From: Streptomyces dengpaensis
GTDB lineage: Bacteria; Actinomycetota; Actinomycetes; Streptomycetales; Streptomycetaceae
DNA length: 64,000 nucleotides
NCBI RefSeq assembly: GCF_002946835.1
Contig: NZ_CP026652.1
Coordinates: forward strand, 8,308,001-8,372,000
Direction of reading: 5' to 3'
In this document: in pieces, positions 9,356-18,136 of the stretch
Layout of the letters: every line of letters begins with the position of its first letter
How positions within the stretch are numbered: the first letter of the stretch is position 1
The notes under the pieces: model-generated
Seen by the model: only the letters and a program-made list of their open reading frames with translations
Databases searched by the model: none
What the model was told of the DNA's origin: nothing
Program-made: the position numbers and the translations under genes

Positions 9356-10144
9356 TCAGGGGATGCGTGCCACTCCGGTGTAGATACCGCTGCCCTCGGG
9401 CGCGGGTGCGGGGGCCGTCTTGAACCACTCGGGGGCGGTGACCAGGCCTGGGTCGAGAAGGTCCAGGCCGTCGAAGAAGCGGGTGACTTCCGGGCGGGTG
9501 CGGAAGCCGAGGCGGATGCCGCCCTTGGCGTATTCGGCGGTGACCTGTTCCGCCAGTTCCGGGTAGAGGTCGGAGGCGGCGTGCGACAGCACGAGGTGAC
9601 TGCCTGGCGGCAGAGTGGCGACCAGGCTGCGGACGATGCCGTGGGCGTCCTGCTCGTCCGTGATGAAGTGCATCAGTGCGATCAAGGACAGCGCGATCGG
9701 GCGGTTGAAGTCCAGTACGGCACGGGCGCGTTCGAGGATGGAGTCCGGCTGCCGTACATCGGCCTCGATGTAGTCCGTGACCCCTTCGGGATCGCTGATC
9801 AGCAGGGCTTCCGCATGCCGCAGCACGATCGGGTCGTTGTCGGTATAGACCACCTTCGCCGTCGGCGTGATCTGTTGGACGATCTGGTGCAGATTCGGCC
9901 GGGTGGGGATGCCGGTGCCGATGTCGAGGAACTGATCGGTGCCCTGTGCGGCGAGCCAGGCGGCCGCCCGGTGCATGAACTGACGGTTCTGCCGGGCCGC
10001 GTCACGTGCTTCGGGCGGTAGCTTCTCGCCCACTGCCTCGTCGACGGGGTAGTTGTCCTTGCCGCCCAGGAGCCAGTCATAGACCCTGGCGGGATGCGCC
10101 GTGTCCGTGGTGAAACGCAAGGGGCTGGGTATGTCGGGCGTCAT
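9356..10144 (-). CDS. SAM-dependent methyltransferase (DUF574 / Methyltransf_19)
   Basis: 262-residue protein of the actinomycete DUF574 family of putative S-adenosylmethionine methyltransferases. The N-terminal signature HPARVYDWLLGGKDNYPVD is nearly invariant in this family. The SAM-binding motif I is FLDIGTGIPT and the acidic post-motif is VYTDNDPIVL. Motif LSLIALMHFI and the C-terminal ARPEV-like segment (FRTRPEVTRFFDGLDLLDPG) are typical. These genes are abundant in Streptomyces, often beside regulators, but their substrates are unknown. It is monocistronic here. Confidence 0.92.
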   Translation of the reverse strand: MTPDIPSPLRFTTDTAHPARVYDWLLGGKDNYPVDEAVGEKLPPEARDAARQNRQFMHRAAAWLAAQGTDQFLDIGTGIPTRPNLHQIVQQITPTAKVVYTDNDPIVLRHAEALLISDPEGVTDYIEADVRQPDSILERARAVLDFNRPIALSLIALMHFITDEQDAHGIVRSLVATLPPGSHLVLSHAASDLYPELAEQVTAEYAKGGIRLGFRTRPEVTRFFDGLDLLDPGLVTAPEWFKTAPAPAPEGSGIYTGVARIP

Positions 10145-10665
10145 GACGGGCTCCAGCGCGCGAGGCGGTCAGCGGTGTTTACGATCACCGTAGTCTGGCA
10201 CAGCATCTCGCCTGCCCGTAACGGGAGTTGGCGGTTGCCGGTCCTGTGATCGCTTGTCACAACCGGCGCGGGCGGCTTCCGGCGAGCCCGGCCGGGCCAG
10301 AGGGAACGGGGATCGCGTGACGGCATTGCAGGAATCGACGCCGGGTTGATGCGCCGCAGGGTTCCCTTCTTGACGAGGCGGCGGCCGATCGCGTCGACGC
10401 CAGGGCGGGTGCGCCTGCCGCCTGCCGCGTCGAGGCCGAGGGCTGCCCGGGACTCACGAGCGCCGTTGGTCGGGTGGGTGAGAATGCCGAGGGAGGTGGC
10501 GAGCTGGTTGCCCAGGTCGGACAGCACGGAGAAGGCCAACTCGCAATGCCGCCAGGCTACTCAGCACCGGGGATCAGACACGGCTGGTCCGTGTTCTGGG
10601 GTCCGTCGCGTTGTCGGCCGGGCAGCAGACGCCGCGGCGGCCGCGCACGGGGGCGGGCCCTGCGT
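10145..10665. other. Intergenic region with a possible peroxiredoxin remnant
   Basis: Mostly non-coding. On the minus strand at about 10440-10545 the translation FSVLSDLGNQLATSLGI followed by ALGLD resembles the middle of an AhpC/TSA-type redoxin. The cysteine-containing N-terminal part is missing and the following sequence is not redoxin-like. I regard it as a possible short relic. Confidence 0.3.
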
Positions 10666-11559
10666 TCAGCTCGGTGTGGCCTGGTGGATGAGGGTCTGCA
10701 GGTACAGGCCGCGGTGGGCATCGAGTTCGGTGGGGGTGTGCGTGCGCAGGGCGGTGGCGAACTCGCGTCGCAGAATAGGCCAGCACTGCTCGTGGTCGAT
10801 GCCGGCGGTGTCGTAGACGACGTTCGGCTGGGGGCCGAAGAGTTCGAGGCGGGTCAGGGCGCGCGGCACGTTGACCGAACCGGACAGTGATGCCTGGCTC
10901 ACGGCGCCGTTGGCGTGCTCGCAGGTCATCTCGACCCATCGGCGCGGGTCGCCGGCGGTGCGGATGTGTGTGATCGGGCCGATCGCGGCGTCGAGGAGGT
11001 CGAGCAGGTGGGGGCCGAGGTCGAGGAGTGCGCCGTGTTCGAGGCGCCAGCCGGTGGCGAAGTCGCCGCCGAGGAACGCCCCATGGAGGTAGCAGGAGCG
11101 GGCGCCGAGCACGTCGAGGGTGCGGGCGGTGTCGAGGAAGGCGCGTGTGGTGGGGTGATAGCGCTTGGTGAGGACGAGTTGGGAGATGACGCCTGCCTCG
11201 GCGACGGCCTCGGCGACGCGCTGTGCCGAGGGCAGGTCGGGGCCGAGCGGCTTTTCCAGCAGAAGGGCCTTGCCCTTCTTGGCCGCGAGCGGTGCCAGGT
11301 CGGCCTGGACGGCGGGCGGGACGGCGAAGGCGACGGCTTCGCAGTGGTCGAGGAGTTCGTCGAAGCTTGCTGCGACATGGGCCCCGTAGGGGGTTGCTGT
11401 CTGCTGGGCGGCTTCGGGGCGGCGAGCCCAGACGGCGGCCAGCCGGGTTTCCGGGCCGGCGGCCAGCATGCGGGCGTGCATGGCCCGGGCCCAGGGGCCG
11501 GCGCCCACGAGGCCGACCTCGACGGGCCGGTGGGTCCAGGCGGTGGGTATCTCGGTCAC
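10666..11559 (-). CDS. Gfo/Idh/MocA family oxidoreductase
   Basis: 297-residue NAD(P)-dependent sugar oxidoreductase. The N-terminal Rossmann motif is VGLVGAGPWARAMH near residues 14-27. The family EKP motif is present (LLLEKPLGPD). In the C-terminal sheet domain GALLDLGPHLLDLL is the conserved GG/DLGxH segment carrying the catalytic histidine. The length is slightly short for the family (usually 330-390). It lies downstream of the ROK gene on the same strand and presumably oxidises the sugar imported by the adjacent ABC transporter, or a derivative such as a 3-keto sugar. The exact substrate is inferred only from context. Confidence 0.9.
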   Translation of the reverse strand: MTEIPTAWTHRPVEVGLVGAGPWARAMHARMLAAGPETRLAAVWARRPEAAQQTATPYGAHVAASFDELLDHCEAVAFAVPPAVQADLAPLAAKKGKALLLEKPLGPDLPSAQRVAEAVAEAGVISQLVLTKRYHPTTRAFLDTARTLDVLGARSCYLHGAFLGGDFATGWRLEHGALLDLGPHLLDLLDAAIGPITHIRTAGDPRRWVEMTCEHANGAVSQASLSGSVNVPRALTRLELFGPQPNVVYDTAGIDHEQCWPILRREFATALRTHTPTELDAHRGLYLQTLIHQATPS

Positions 11560-11592
11560 GGGTTTCCTGTCTGCGTGCGGAGGCTTGCGCCG

Positions 11593-12792
11593 TCAGAGCG
11601 CGAGGCGATTGAGGCGGGCGTCGGCGCGGGCCGGGCAGTAGAGGCACTCCACGACCATGGTCGTGGCGCCGATCAGGCCGGCATGGTCGCCGAGGCGTGA
11701 AGTGACGATCTGCAGGTTGGCGGTGGTGCGGGGCATGGCGCGCTGATAGAGCAGCTCGCGCACGCCGGTCATGAACGGGACGCCGGAGAGTTCCCCGGCC
11801 AGCATCAGAACGCCGGGGTTGAGGAGGGTGACGACGGTGACGAGGACCTCGCCGATGCGTCGGCCGGCCTCCCGGGCCAGGCGAATGGCGTCGGGGTGGC
11901 CCTCGGTGAGCAGACGTTTGACATCGGATCCCGAGGTGATGTCGCCGCCGAGGCTGGAGAGTTCCTTGGCCAGTGCCCGGCCGCTGGCGACAGCGGCCAG
12001 GCAGCCGTGGGAGCCGCACATGCACAGCGCGTCCGGCCGGTCGTGGAGGCGGATGTGGCCGATGTCGCCGGCGCCCCCGTCGATGCCGCGGTAGACGCTG
12101 TTGCCGATGACGACTCCCGCGCCGATGCCGGTGGAGACCTTGACCAGGACGAAGGCTGAGCAGGACCGGTGGTTGGCCTGGTGCTCGGCCAGTGCCATGA
12201 GGTTGGCGTCGTTGTCGACGAAGACGGGCACAGGCCCGTCCTCCATGCTGGGCCCCACGTGATCGGCGTAGGCCTTCTGGAGGCGTTCGCGGATGGGGTA
12301 TTGGTCCCAGCCGGGCATGATGGGGGGTTCGACGACCCTGCCGGTCTCCCAGTCGACCGGGCCGGGCACCGACAGCCCGACGCCGCAGATGTGGGTGGCG
12401 TCCACACCGGCGGCGTCGATCAGGTCCGGGAACCACGAGGCCAGTTGGTCCAGCACCCACTCCGGGCCCTCGTTGATGTGGAGGGGTCCGGTGTGCTCGG
12501 CGAGGATCGTGCCGGCCAGGTCCAGGACGGCGATGCGGGCGTGCCTGGTCTCCAGGTCGACGGCGATGACCGAGGCGTGAGTGGGGTCGAAGGCGATGTG
12601 GTGGGAGGGACGTCCGCCGGTGGAGTTGCCGGTGCTGTGCCGCAGCCACCCGGCGCGGTTGAGGAGGTCCAGGCGCTGTCCGACGGTGGAGCGGGACAGG
12701 CCCGTGGCGCGTTGCAGGTCAGTTCGGGTGTTGGCGCGGCCGCTGCGGATCAGTTGCAGCAGCTCTCCCGCGCTGACCTGGTTCGGCGTCAT
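11593..12792 (-). CDS. ROK family transcriptional repressor
   Basis: About 399 residues. An N-terminal winged helix-turn-helix (LLQLIRSGRANTRTDLQRAT, then GLSRSTVGQRLDLLNRAGWL) precedes a ROK sugar-kinase-like domain. The ROK domain has the VDNDAN catalytic-type segment, the GAGVVIG phosphate loop, a GAGDIGHI motif, and the zinc site CMCGSHGCLAAVASG. The start at 12792 was chosen because AGGGA lies 7 bases upstream. ROK repressors of this build sense a sugar and control neighbouring transport genes, so it most likely represses the divergent transport and catabolism operons. The effector sugar is unknown. Confidence 0.92.
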   Translation of the reverse strand: MTPNQVSAGELLQLIRSGRANTRTDLQRATGLSRSTVGQRLDLLNRAGWLRHSTGNSTGGRPSHHIAFDPTHASVIAVDLETRHARIAVLDLAGTILAEHTGPLHINEGPEWVLDQLASWFPDLIDAAGVDATHICGVGLSVPGPVDWETGRVVEPPIMPGWDQYPIRERLQKAYADHVGPSMEDGPVPVFVDNDANLMALAEHQANHRSCSAFVLVKVSTGIGAGVVIGNSVYRGIDGGAGDIGHIRLHDRPDALCMCGSHGCLAAVASGRALAKELSSLGGDITSGSDVKRLLTEGHPDAIRLAREAGRRIGEVLVTVVTLLNPGVLMLAGELSGVPFMTGVRELLYQRAMPRTTANLQIVTSRLGDHAGLIGATTMVVECLYCPARADARLNRLAL

Positions 12793-12811
12793 CGAAGGTT
12801 CCCTCACGGTG

Positions 12812-13696
12812 TCAGCTCTTGTCGGCGCCGCTGGTCAGGCCCTCGGTGAGCAGGCGCTCGGCGGCGAAGAACAGAAGTACCACGGGGATCGTCAGCACCA
12901 CTGATCCCGCCATGAGGACGGTCTTGGAGACCTCGATGCCGTTGGAGAGCTGGGCCAGCCCGAGGGGGACGGTCCACTTGCCGGGCTCGGCGGCCAGGAA
13001 GAGCAGGGCGAACAGGAACTCGTTCCAGGCGATCATGAAGATGTACAGGCCGGTCGCCATGAGGGAGGGCAGGGCGAGCGGCAGGATCACCTTCCGGACG
13101 GTCTGCATCCGGCTGGCGCCGTCGAGTGCGGCCGCCTCCTCGATGGAGTAGGGAATGGTGACCAGGTAGTTGCGGAGCATGTAGATCGACACCGGCACGG
13201 TCTGGGCGACGTAGACGATGGCGAGTCCGACCAGGCTGGAGGACAGCCCCAGTTTGGCGAAGACGACGAACAGGGGGACGGCCAGCAGCGTCGCCGGGAA
13301 CATGTAGACGGCCAGGAAGAGCGCGCTGACCTGGCGGTGGCCGAAGAACTTCAGCCGGCTCACGGCGTAGGCGCCGGGCACGGCGGCCAGCATGGTCAGT
13401 GCGACCGTACCGAGCGAGACAAGTGCGGAGTTGAGCAGGAACTTCAAGAAGCCCTGGCCGCCGTCGTCGGTGGAGCGCAGCACGTCCCGGTACGTGGACA
13501 GGGTGAAGTCCTTGGCCGAGATCCACAGGGATCCGGGGTCGAGCAGCAGGGCGTCGATGGGCTTCAGCGACAGCAACAGCATGTAGTAGAAGGGCACCAC
13601 GGTGATCACCGCGAGGAACGCGATGACGATCCAGCGCAGGACTCCGAAGAGTCCGTCCTCGAATCGGGCCCGGGTCAGGGGGGCCTTGCGGGTCAC
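12812..13696 (-). CDS. Carbohydrate ABC transporter permease (MalG type)
   Basis: 294-residue inner-membrane permease with six predicted transmembrane segments. The EAA loop is EEAAALDGASRMQTVRKVIL, which docks the ATPase. The GTG start at 13696 overlaps the stop of the upstream permease by 4 bases (GTGA) and is preceded by AAGGAGGAA, giving translational coupling. With the MalF-type partner and the lipoprotein at 14744 it forms a CUT1 importer. No ATP-binding gene is nearby. In Streptomyces such systems share the MsiK ATPase, which is probably true here. Confidence 0.93.
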   Translation of the reverse strand: MTRKAPLTRARFEDGLFGVLRWIVIAFLAVITVVPFYYMLLLSLKPIDALLLDPGSLWISAKDFTLSTYRDVLRSTDDGGQGFLKFLLNSALVSLGTVALTMLAAVPGAYAVSRLKFFGHRQVSALFLAVYMFPATLLAVPLFVVFAKLGLSSSLVGLAIVYVAQTVPVSIYMLRNYLVTIPYSIEEAAALDGASRMQTVRKVILPLALPSLMATGLYIFMIAWNEFLFALLFLAAEPGKWTVPLGLAQLSNGIEVSKTVLMAGSVVLTIPVVLLFFAAERLLTEGLTSGADKS

Positions 13697-14712
13697 GATT
13701 CCTCCTTCACCTTGTTGCCGAAGAACTTGAAGTAGAGGCCCAGCAGGATCATGAGCACGACGGCCAGGACGAGCGCCTGGGCAGCCGCGGCACCCACGTC
13801 GTAGCGGGCTGTGAGGAAGTCGTAGACCCGGACGGCGGCCACGTCGGTGCCCGCGCCACCACCGGTCAGCAGGTAGACGTCGTCGAACTTGTTGAAGGTC
13901 AGGATGAACCGCAGCACGCACAACAGGGCGATGACCGGCATGAGCTGGGGCAGCAGGATGTGGCGGAAGCGCTGGGTGGGGGTGGCGCCGTCCACCAGGG
14001 CCGCCTCCTCCAGGCCGTCGGGGACCGCCTGCAGCCGGGCGAGGATGAACAGGAAGGCGAAGGGGAAGTAGCGCCAGCACTCGAAGGCGATGACGGTCAG
14101 CAGCGCCAGGGGGATGTCGAAGTGCAGGCCGAGCAGGTGGACTTCGTACTCGCGGGTGGAGAGGAAGGCGATGGGGTCGTCCCAGCCGAACAGGCGCCGG
14201 CCCCAGTCGTTGACCACGCCGTACTGAGGGCTGAGCGCGACCTCCCAGACGAAGGCCACGGCCACGACGGGGGCGACATACGGCAGCAGCATCGCGGCGC
14301 GCAGCAGACCGCGGCCGCGGAAGGGCTTGCGCAGCGCGAGCGCGGCGATGAGTCCGAGGGTGACGGAGCCGATCGTGGCACCCGCGGTGTAGATGAGGGT
14401 GGTGGTCAGGCTGGACCAGAAGCCGGCGGAGTCGAAGACCTCGGCGAAGTTGTCCAGGGACCAGTTGCCGAAGAGGCCCATGCCCTGGATGTCGACGAGC
14501 TTGGCGTCCTGGAACGCGAGCAGCACGGTCCACAGGATGGGCAGGATGACCACCACGAGGACCACGAGGAAGGTGGGTGAGACGAACGCGAGCCCCGCGC
14601 GGTTCTCGCGACGGCTGGCGGTCATCGGGCGGCGGCCCGGGGGAGCGGGCCGGTCGGCCGGCCCGGGGCTGGTGTCCCGGCGCTGCGGCGCGCCGGCTGG
14701 AGCTGTAGTCAT
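13693..14712 (-). CDS. Carbohydrate ABC transporter permease (MalF type)
   Basis: 339-residue permease with a hydrophilic, proline-rich N-terminal tail of about 35 residues followed by six transmembrane stretches, starting LAFVSPTFLVVLVVVILPIL. The EAA motif is EEAALVDGATPTQRFRHILL. It precedes the MalG-type permease with a 4-base overlap and follows the lipoprotein gene by 31 bases, so the three form one operon. The imported sugar is unknown. Confidence 0.93.
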   Translation of the reverse strand: MTTAPAGAPQRRDTSPGPADRPAPPGRRPMTASRRENRAGLAFVSPTFLVVLVVVILPILWTVLLAFQDAKLVDIQGMGLFGNWSLDNFAEVFDSAGFWSSLTTTLIYTAGATIGSVTLGLIAALALRKPFRGRGLLRAAMLLPYVAPVVAVAFVWEVALSPQYGVVNDWGRRLFGWDDPIAFLSTREYEVHLLGLHFDIPLALLTVIAFECWRYFPFAFLFILARLQAVPDGLEEAALVDGATPTQRFRHILLPQLMPVIALLCVLRFILTFNKFDDVYLLTGGGAGTDVAAVRVYDFLTARYDVGAAAAQALVLAVVLMILLGLYFKFFGNKVKEES

Positions 14713-14743
14713 GAGGGGACCTTCGTGACGTGCAGGCGGGCGG

Positions 14744-16150
14744 CTACTGCAGGGACTTCTTGAGGGCGGCGACCTCGTCGCCGGCTTCGCGTGCCGCCTC
14801 CGAGGGGGAGGTCTGGCCGGTGGTCATGGCGCCGATGGCCTTGGGCACGGGCAGTTCACCGTTGGTGGCGCCGACGAGCGCGCCTTCGCCCTGGGTGATG
14901 CCCCAGCGACGCATGTTGCTGACGCCGTCGGCGAGTTGGTTGAGCAGGCTCGCGGGGAAGACCTGGTCGAAGGGCTTCTTGGTGTCGACGCCGATCTCGC
15001 TGTGCCGCCACGCGTTGATGTAGCGCTCGGGCTGTGTGGCCGTGCCCTGCCGGACGGGGATCTTGCCCTCGGGCGCCATGCCGAACCAGGACTCGTAACC
15101 GGTGCCCATCATGTACTCGATGAACTCGCGGGAGGCGGCGGTCTCGGCGGTCTTCGTGGTCACCCAGGAGGTGATCTCGCCGAACTGCGCCGCCTCGCTG
15201 GCGTCCGGACCCTTCATCGCGGTGACGATGCCGCTGTTGGACGCGAGGTACTCCGGGTCCTTGCGGCACTCGGGGCAGCTGGGCAGGGCGTCCTTGCGCA
15301 GACCGGCGAGTTCGTCGAGCAGGAACGACGACCAGATGATCATCGAGGACTGGCCCGCGAAGTAGGTGGCCCGGGTGGAGTCCACGGTCTGGGTGCCCGG
15401 GGCGCCGTAGGTGCGGGCGAGCTCGTCGTAGGTCTTGAAGGCGGTCTCGCACTGCGGGGATTCGAGGGCGACCTCGTGGCTGGTGTCGACCAGCTGGCAG
15501 TCGTTGGCCAGGGCCAGGCTCTCGAAGCTCTGCGAGGTGAAGACGTCACCGGGGTCGGTGGCGGCCGATATGCCGTCGTGGCCCTTGGTGGTGAGCGCCT
15601 TGGCGGCGCCCAGGGCCCGATCGTAGGTGTCGGGGGCCGCCAGCTGCTTCTGGTCGAACTGGTCCTTGCGGTAGACCAGCAGCTGGAGCCAGGCGTCGGA
15701 GGGCACTCCGAGGCTGGTTTTCCCGTCGGAGGTCAGGTCCAGGGCGTTGGCGTTGAAGGTGCCGCTCCCCAGCTCGCTGATGATCTCCTTCGGGATGCTC
15801 GTGTTGAGCAGGCCGTTGGTGTACATCTGCCAGACCTGGCCCATCGGGGCCGCGCCGATGACGTCCGGCAGCGTGCCGGAGGCCGCCGCCGACATGATCA
15901 GCTGAGGCATCTGTCCCTCGTCGACCCCGACGAGACGGACCTTGACCCCCGTCTCCTTCTCGAACCCGTCGATGATCTTCTGTTGGGCCGCGACGCGGTC
16001 CGGCAGGTTCTCCTGGGACCAGACCGTGATCTCACGGTCCGGCTTTCCGGGCCCGGTGCTGCCGCTGGAGCAGCCCGACAGCAGCCCGATCCCCAGGGCT
16101 GCTGTGATGCCCACCGCGATCGTCGTCGATCGCCGGCTCTTGGTGCGCAT
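14744..16150 (-). CDS. Extracellular solute-binding lipoprotein of a sugar ABC transporter
   Basis: 468-residue family 1 solute-binding protein. The signal peptide begins MRTKSRRSTTIAVGITAALG and ends at a lipobox LLSGC, so the mature protein is a lipoprotein anchored by its N-terminal Cys. The domain begins EITVWSQENL and shows the typical KETGVKVR and AFxTYDELA-like segments. The ATG at 16150 was chosen because GAGGAC lies 7 bases upstream and the signal peptide starts there. It is the first gene of the minus-strand transport operon and is divergent from the catabolic operon at 16277. Confidence 0.93.
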   Translation of the reverse strand: MRTKSRRSTTIAVGITAALGIGLLSGCSSGSTGPGKPDREITVWSQENLPDRVAAQQKIIDGFEKETGVKVRLVGVDEGQMPQLIMSAAASGTLPDVIGAAPMGQVWQMYTNGLLNTSIPKEIISELGSGTFNANALDLTSDGKTSLGVPSDAWLQLLVYRKDQFDQKQLAAPDTYDRALGAAKALTTKGHDGISAATDPGDVFTSQSFESLALANDCQLVDTSHEVALESPQCETAFKTYDELARTYGAPGTQTVDSTRATYFAGQSSMIIWSSFLLDELAGLRKDALPSCPECRKDPEYLASNSGIVTAMKGPDASEAAQFGEITSWVTTKTAETAASREFIEYMMGTGYESWFGMAPEGKIPVRQGTATQPERYINAWRHSEIGVDTKKPFDQVFPASLLNQLADGVSNMRRWGITQGEGALVGATNGELPVPKAIGAMTTGQTSPSEAAREAGDEVAALKKSLQ

Positions 16151-16276
16151 TGCATGTCCTCGTTCCGACTTACGTCTACTGAGCACGCATCACAGCATCA
16201 GTTTTGCTTATTGACAAGACATAAGTTGGAGTTATTGTCGACGCAACCGAAACCCGCAACCCTTCCGGAGCCCTCC
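16151..16276. promoter_or_regulatory. Divergent promoter/operator between transport and catabolic operons
   Basis: 126-bp AT-rich gap between two divergent starts. It contains GACAA and TTGTC half-sites about 18 bp apart (around 16213-16241) and two TTATTG repeats. This is a likely site for the ROK repressor encoded at 11593 and for back-to-back promoters. The placement is inferred from arrangement and base composition. Confidence 0.5.
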
Positions 16277-17323
16277 GTGGAACGCGTCGTCCAATTCACC
16301 GGCCCCCGCCAGGTGGAGGTAGCCGAGCAGGTCAGAGCCGATCTGCCGCCCGGACACCTCCGAGTCCGCACCCGCTACTCAGGCATCTCGGCCGGCACCG
16401 AGCTCACGGCCTACCGCGGCACCAACCCGTACCTGACGCGAACCTGGGACCCCGAGGCGCGGCTGTTCCGCGACGGCGCGGCCGGCATGGAGTACCCCGT
16501 GGCCGGCTGGGGCTACTCGGAGGTGGGCGAGGTCGTCGAGGTCTCCCCGGAACTGGCGGGCACCCCGGGGCTGCCCCAGCCCGGCGACCTGGTCTGGGGC
16601 ATATGGGGCCACCGCAGCGAGGGCATCGTCCCGGCCGAGCGGATGATCGGTCACACCCTGCCCGCGGGGCTGGAGCCACTGGCGGGCGCCTTCGCCCGGG
16701 TCGGCGCCATCGCGTACAACGCCGTGCTGGCCGGAGACATCCACCTCGGGGAGGACGTCGCCGTGTTCGGGCAGGGCGTCATCGGCCTGCTCACCACCCG
16801 CCTCGCCCAGCTCAACGGCGCCCGCGTCACCGCCGTCGACGCCCTCGACGGCCGCCTGGAGACCGCCAAGCGTTACGGCGCCCACCACACCCTCAACGCC
16901 CGCACGGACACCGTCGCCGAACGCATCCGCGAGGCCACCGCCGGCCTCGGCGCCGACCTCGCCATCGAGATCAGCGGTGTCTACCCCGCCCTGCACGATG
17001 CCCTGCGTTCGGTCGCCGTCGGCGGCCGCGTGGTGGCGTCCGGCTTCTACCAGGGCGACGGCATCGGCCTGCGCCTGGGCGACGAGTTCCACCACAACCG
17101 CGTGCAGCTCATCTGCTCCCAGATCGGCGGCGTCCCCCCGCAGCTGTCGAACCGCTGGAGTGTCGAGCGCCTCCAGCAGACCTTCCTGCGGCTGGTCGCC
17201 GAGGGACAGGTGGACGTCACCTCCCTGGTGAGCCACGTCATCCCGGCCGCCGACGCCGCCAACGCCTATGTACTGCTGGACGAGCGCCCCGCCGAGGCGC
17301 TGCAGGTCGTCCTGGAATTCTGA
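16277..17323 (+). CDS. Zinc-type medium-chain alcohol/polyol dehydrogenase
   Basis: 348-residue MDR-superfamily dehydrogenase. It has a GroES-like N-terminal half (SGISAGTELTAYRG) and the NAD-binding motif VAVFGQGVIGLLTTRLA near residue 160. The end is HVIPAADAANAYVLLDERP. The usual catalytic-zinc Cys in GICGTD is replaced by GISAGTEL and the four-Cys structural zinc lobe is missing, as in a sugar-active subgroup annotated as zinc-binding dehydrogenases. The GTG at 16277 follows GGAG by six bases; longer in-frame extensions would cross into the opposite-strand lipoprotein gene. It is first in a four-gene catabolic operon. It may oxidise or reduce a sugar or keto-sugar intermediate. Confidence 0.88.
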   Translation: MERVVQFTGPRQVEVAEQVRADLPPGHLRVRTRYSGISAGTELTAYRGTNPYLTRTWDPEARLFRDGAAGMEYPVAGWGYSEVGEVVEVSPELAGTPGLPQPGDLVWGIWGHRSEGIVPAERMIGHTLPAGLEPLAGAFARVGAIAYNAVLAGDIHLGEDVAVFGQGVIGLLTTRLAQLNGARVTAVDALDGRLETAKRYGAHHTLNARTDTVAERIREATAGLGADLAIEISGVYPALHDALRSVAVGGRVVASGFYQGDGIGLRLGDEFHHNRVQLICSQIGGVPPQLSNRWSVERLQQTFLRLVAEGQVDVTSLVSHVIPAADAANAYVLLDERPAEALQVVLEF

Positions 17324-17335
17324 AAGGCCACTGTC

Positions 17336-18136
17336 ATGCTCAAGACCGCGGTTCAGGAACAACTCCTGCCCGGAGACACCCTGCAGGCCAAATGGGACTT
17401 CGCCCAGGAGGCCGGCTACGACGCCATCGAACTGCGTGGCAGGGGCGACCTCCACTTCGCCTCCCGCCTCGACGAACTCAAGCAGGCCCGCAAGGACGGC
17501 GTGGTCATGCCCACAGTGTGCGTCGACATGCTGCACTTCCTCGGCGCCTTCGACGACGACCAACGCCGCGACGCAGTCGCCCAGATGAAGTCCCAGCTCA
17601 CCGTGATCGCCGAGATCGGCGGCCTGGGCGCCCAGACCCCAGCTTCCTACGGCATGTTCTCGCGCCGCCTGCCGCCCTTCGAGCCGCCCCGCTCCGAGGA
17701 GGGAGACCGCGAGATCCTGCTCGCCGGACTGACCGAACTGGGCGAGCACGCACGCAAGGAGGGCGTCACCCTCTTCCTGGAGCCCCTCAACCGCTACGAG
17801 GACCACATGGTCAACCGGCTGGAACAGGCCGCCGACCTGATCCGCGAGACCGGCCTCGGCTCCCTGAAGATCGGCATCGACAGCTACCACATGAACATCG
17901 AGGAGAGCGACCCGGCCGCCGCGATCGTCGCCCACGCCGACGTCATCGGCCACGCCCAGGTCTCCGACTCCAACCGCTTCCAGCCCGGTGCCGGACACCT
18001 CGACTGGCCCGCCTGGCTCGGTGCCCTGCACACCATCGGCTACGACGGCTACCTGGCCCTCGAGTGCCGTCTGACCGGCGACCCCCTCGACGCCGTCCGT
18101 ACCGTCCCCGCCTTCCTCAAGAGGTCCGGCGCGTGA
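17336..18136 (+). CDS. Sugar phosphate isomerase/epimerase (xylose-isomerase-like TIM barrel)
   Basis: 266-residue AP-endonuclease-2/xylose-isomerase-like TIM barrel. Recognisable strands are the N-terminal AQEAGYDAIELRGRGD, a metal-site segment TLFLEPLNRYEDHMVN (Glu ligand), IGIDSYHMNIEE (Asp/His ligands), HAQVSDSNRFQPGAGHLDW (His/Asp/Arg region), and a final ALECRLTG (Glu). The metal-binding residues are therefore complete. It follows the dehydrogenase by 12 bases and overlaps the next gene by 4 bases. Members act as isomerases, epimerases or 3-keto-glycoside lyases; the latter would fit with the oxidoreductases here but is not proven. Confidence 0.9.
   Translation: MLKTAVQEQLLPGDTLQAKWDFAQEAGYDAIELRGRGDLHFASRLDELKQARKDGVVMPTVCVDMLHFLGAFDDDQRRDAVAQMKSQLTVIAEIGGLGAQTPASYGMFSRRLPPFEPPRSEEGDREILLAGLTELGEHARKEGVTLFLEPLNRYEDHMVNRLEQAADLIRETGLGSLKIGIDSYHMNIEESDPAAAIVAHADVIGHAQVSDSNRFQPGAGHLDWPAWLGALHTIGYDGYLALECRLTGDPLDAVRTVPAFLKRSGA

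Noticed and set aside
14936..16276. A plus-strand extension of the dehydrogenase frame by more than 400 codons across the lipoprotein gene.
   Set aside because: The lipoprotein on the minus strand has a signal peptide, a lipobox and normal codon use, and the dehydrogenase has a good start at 16277.
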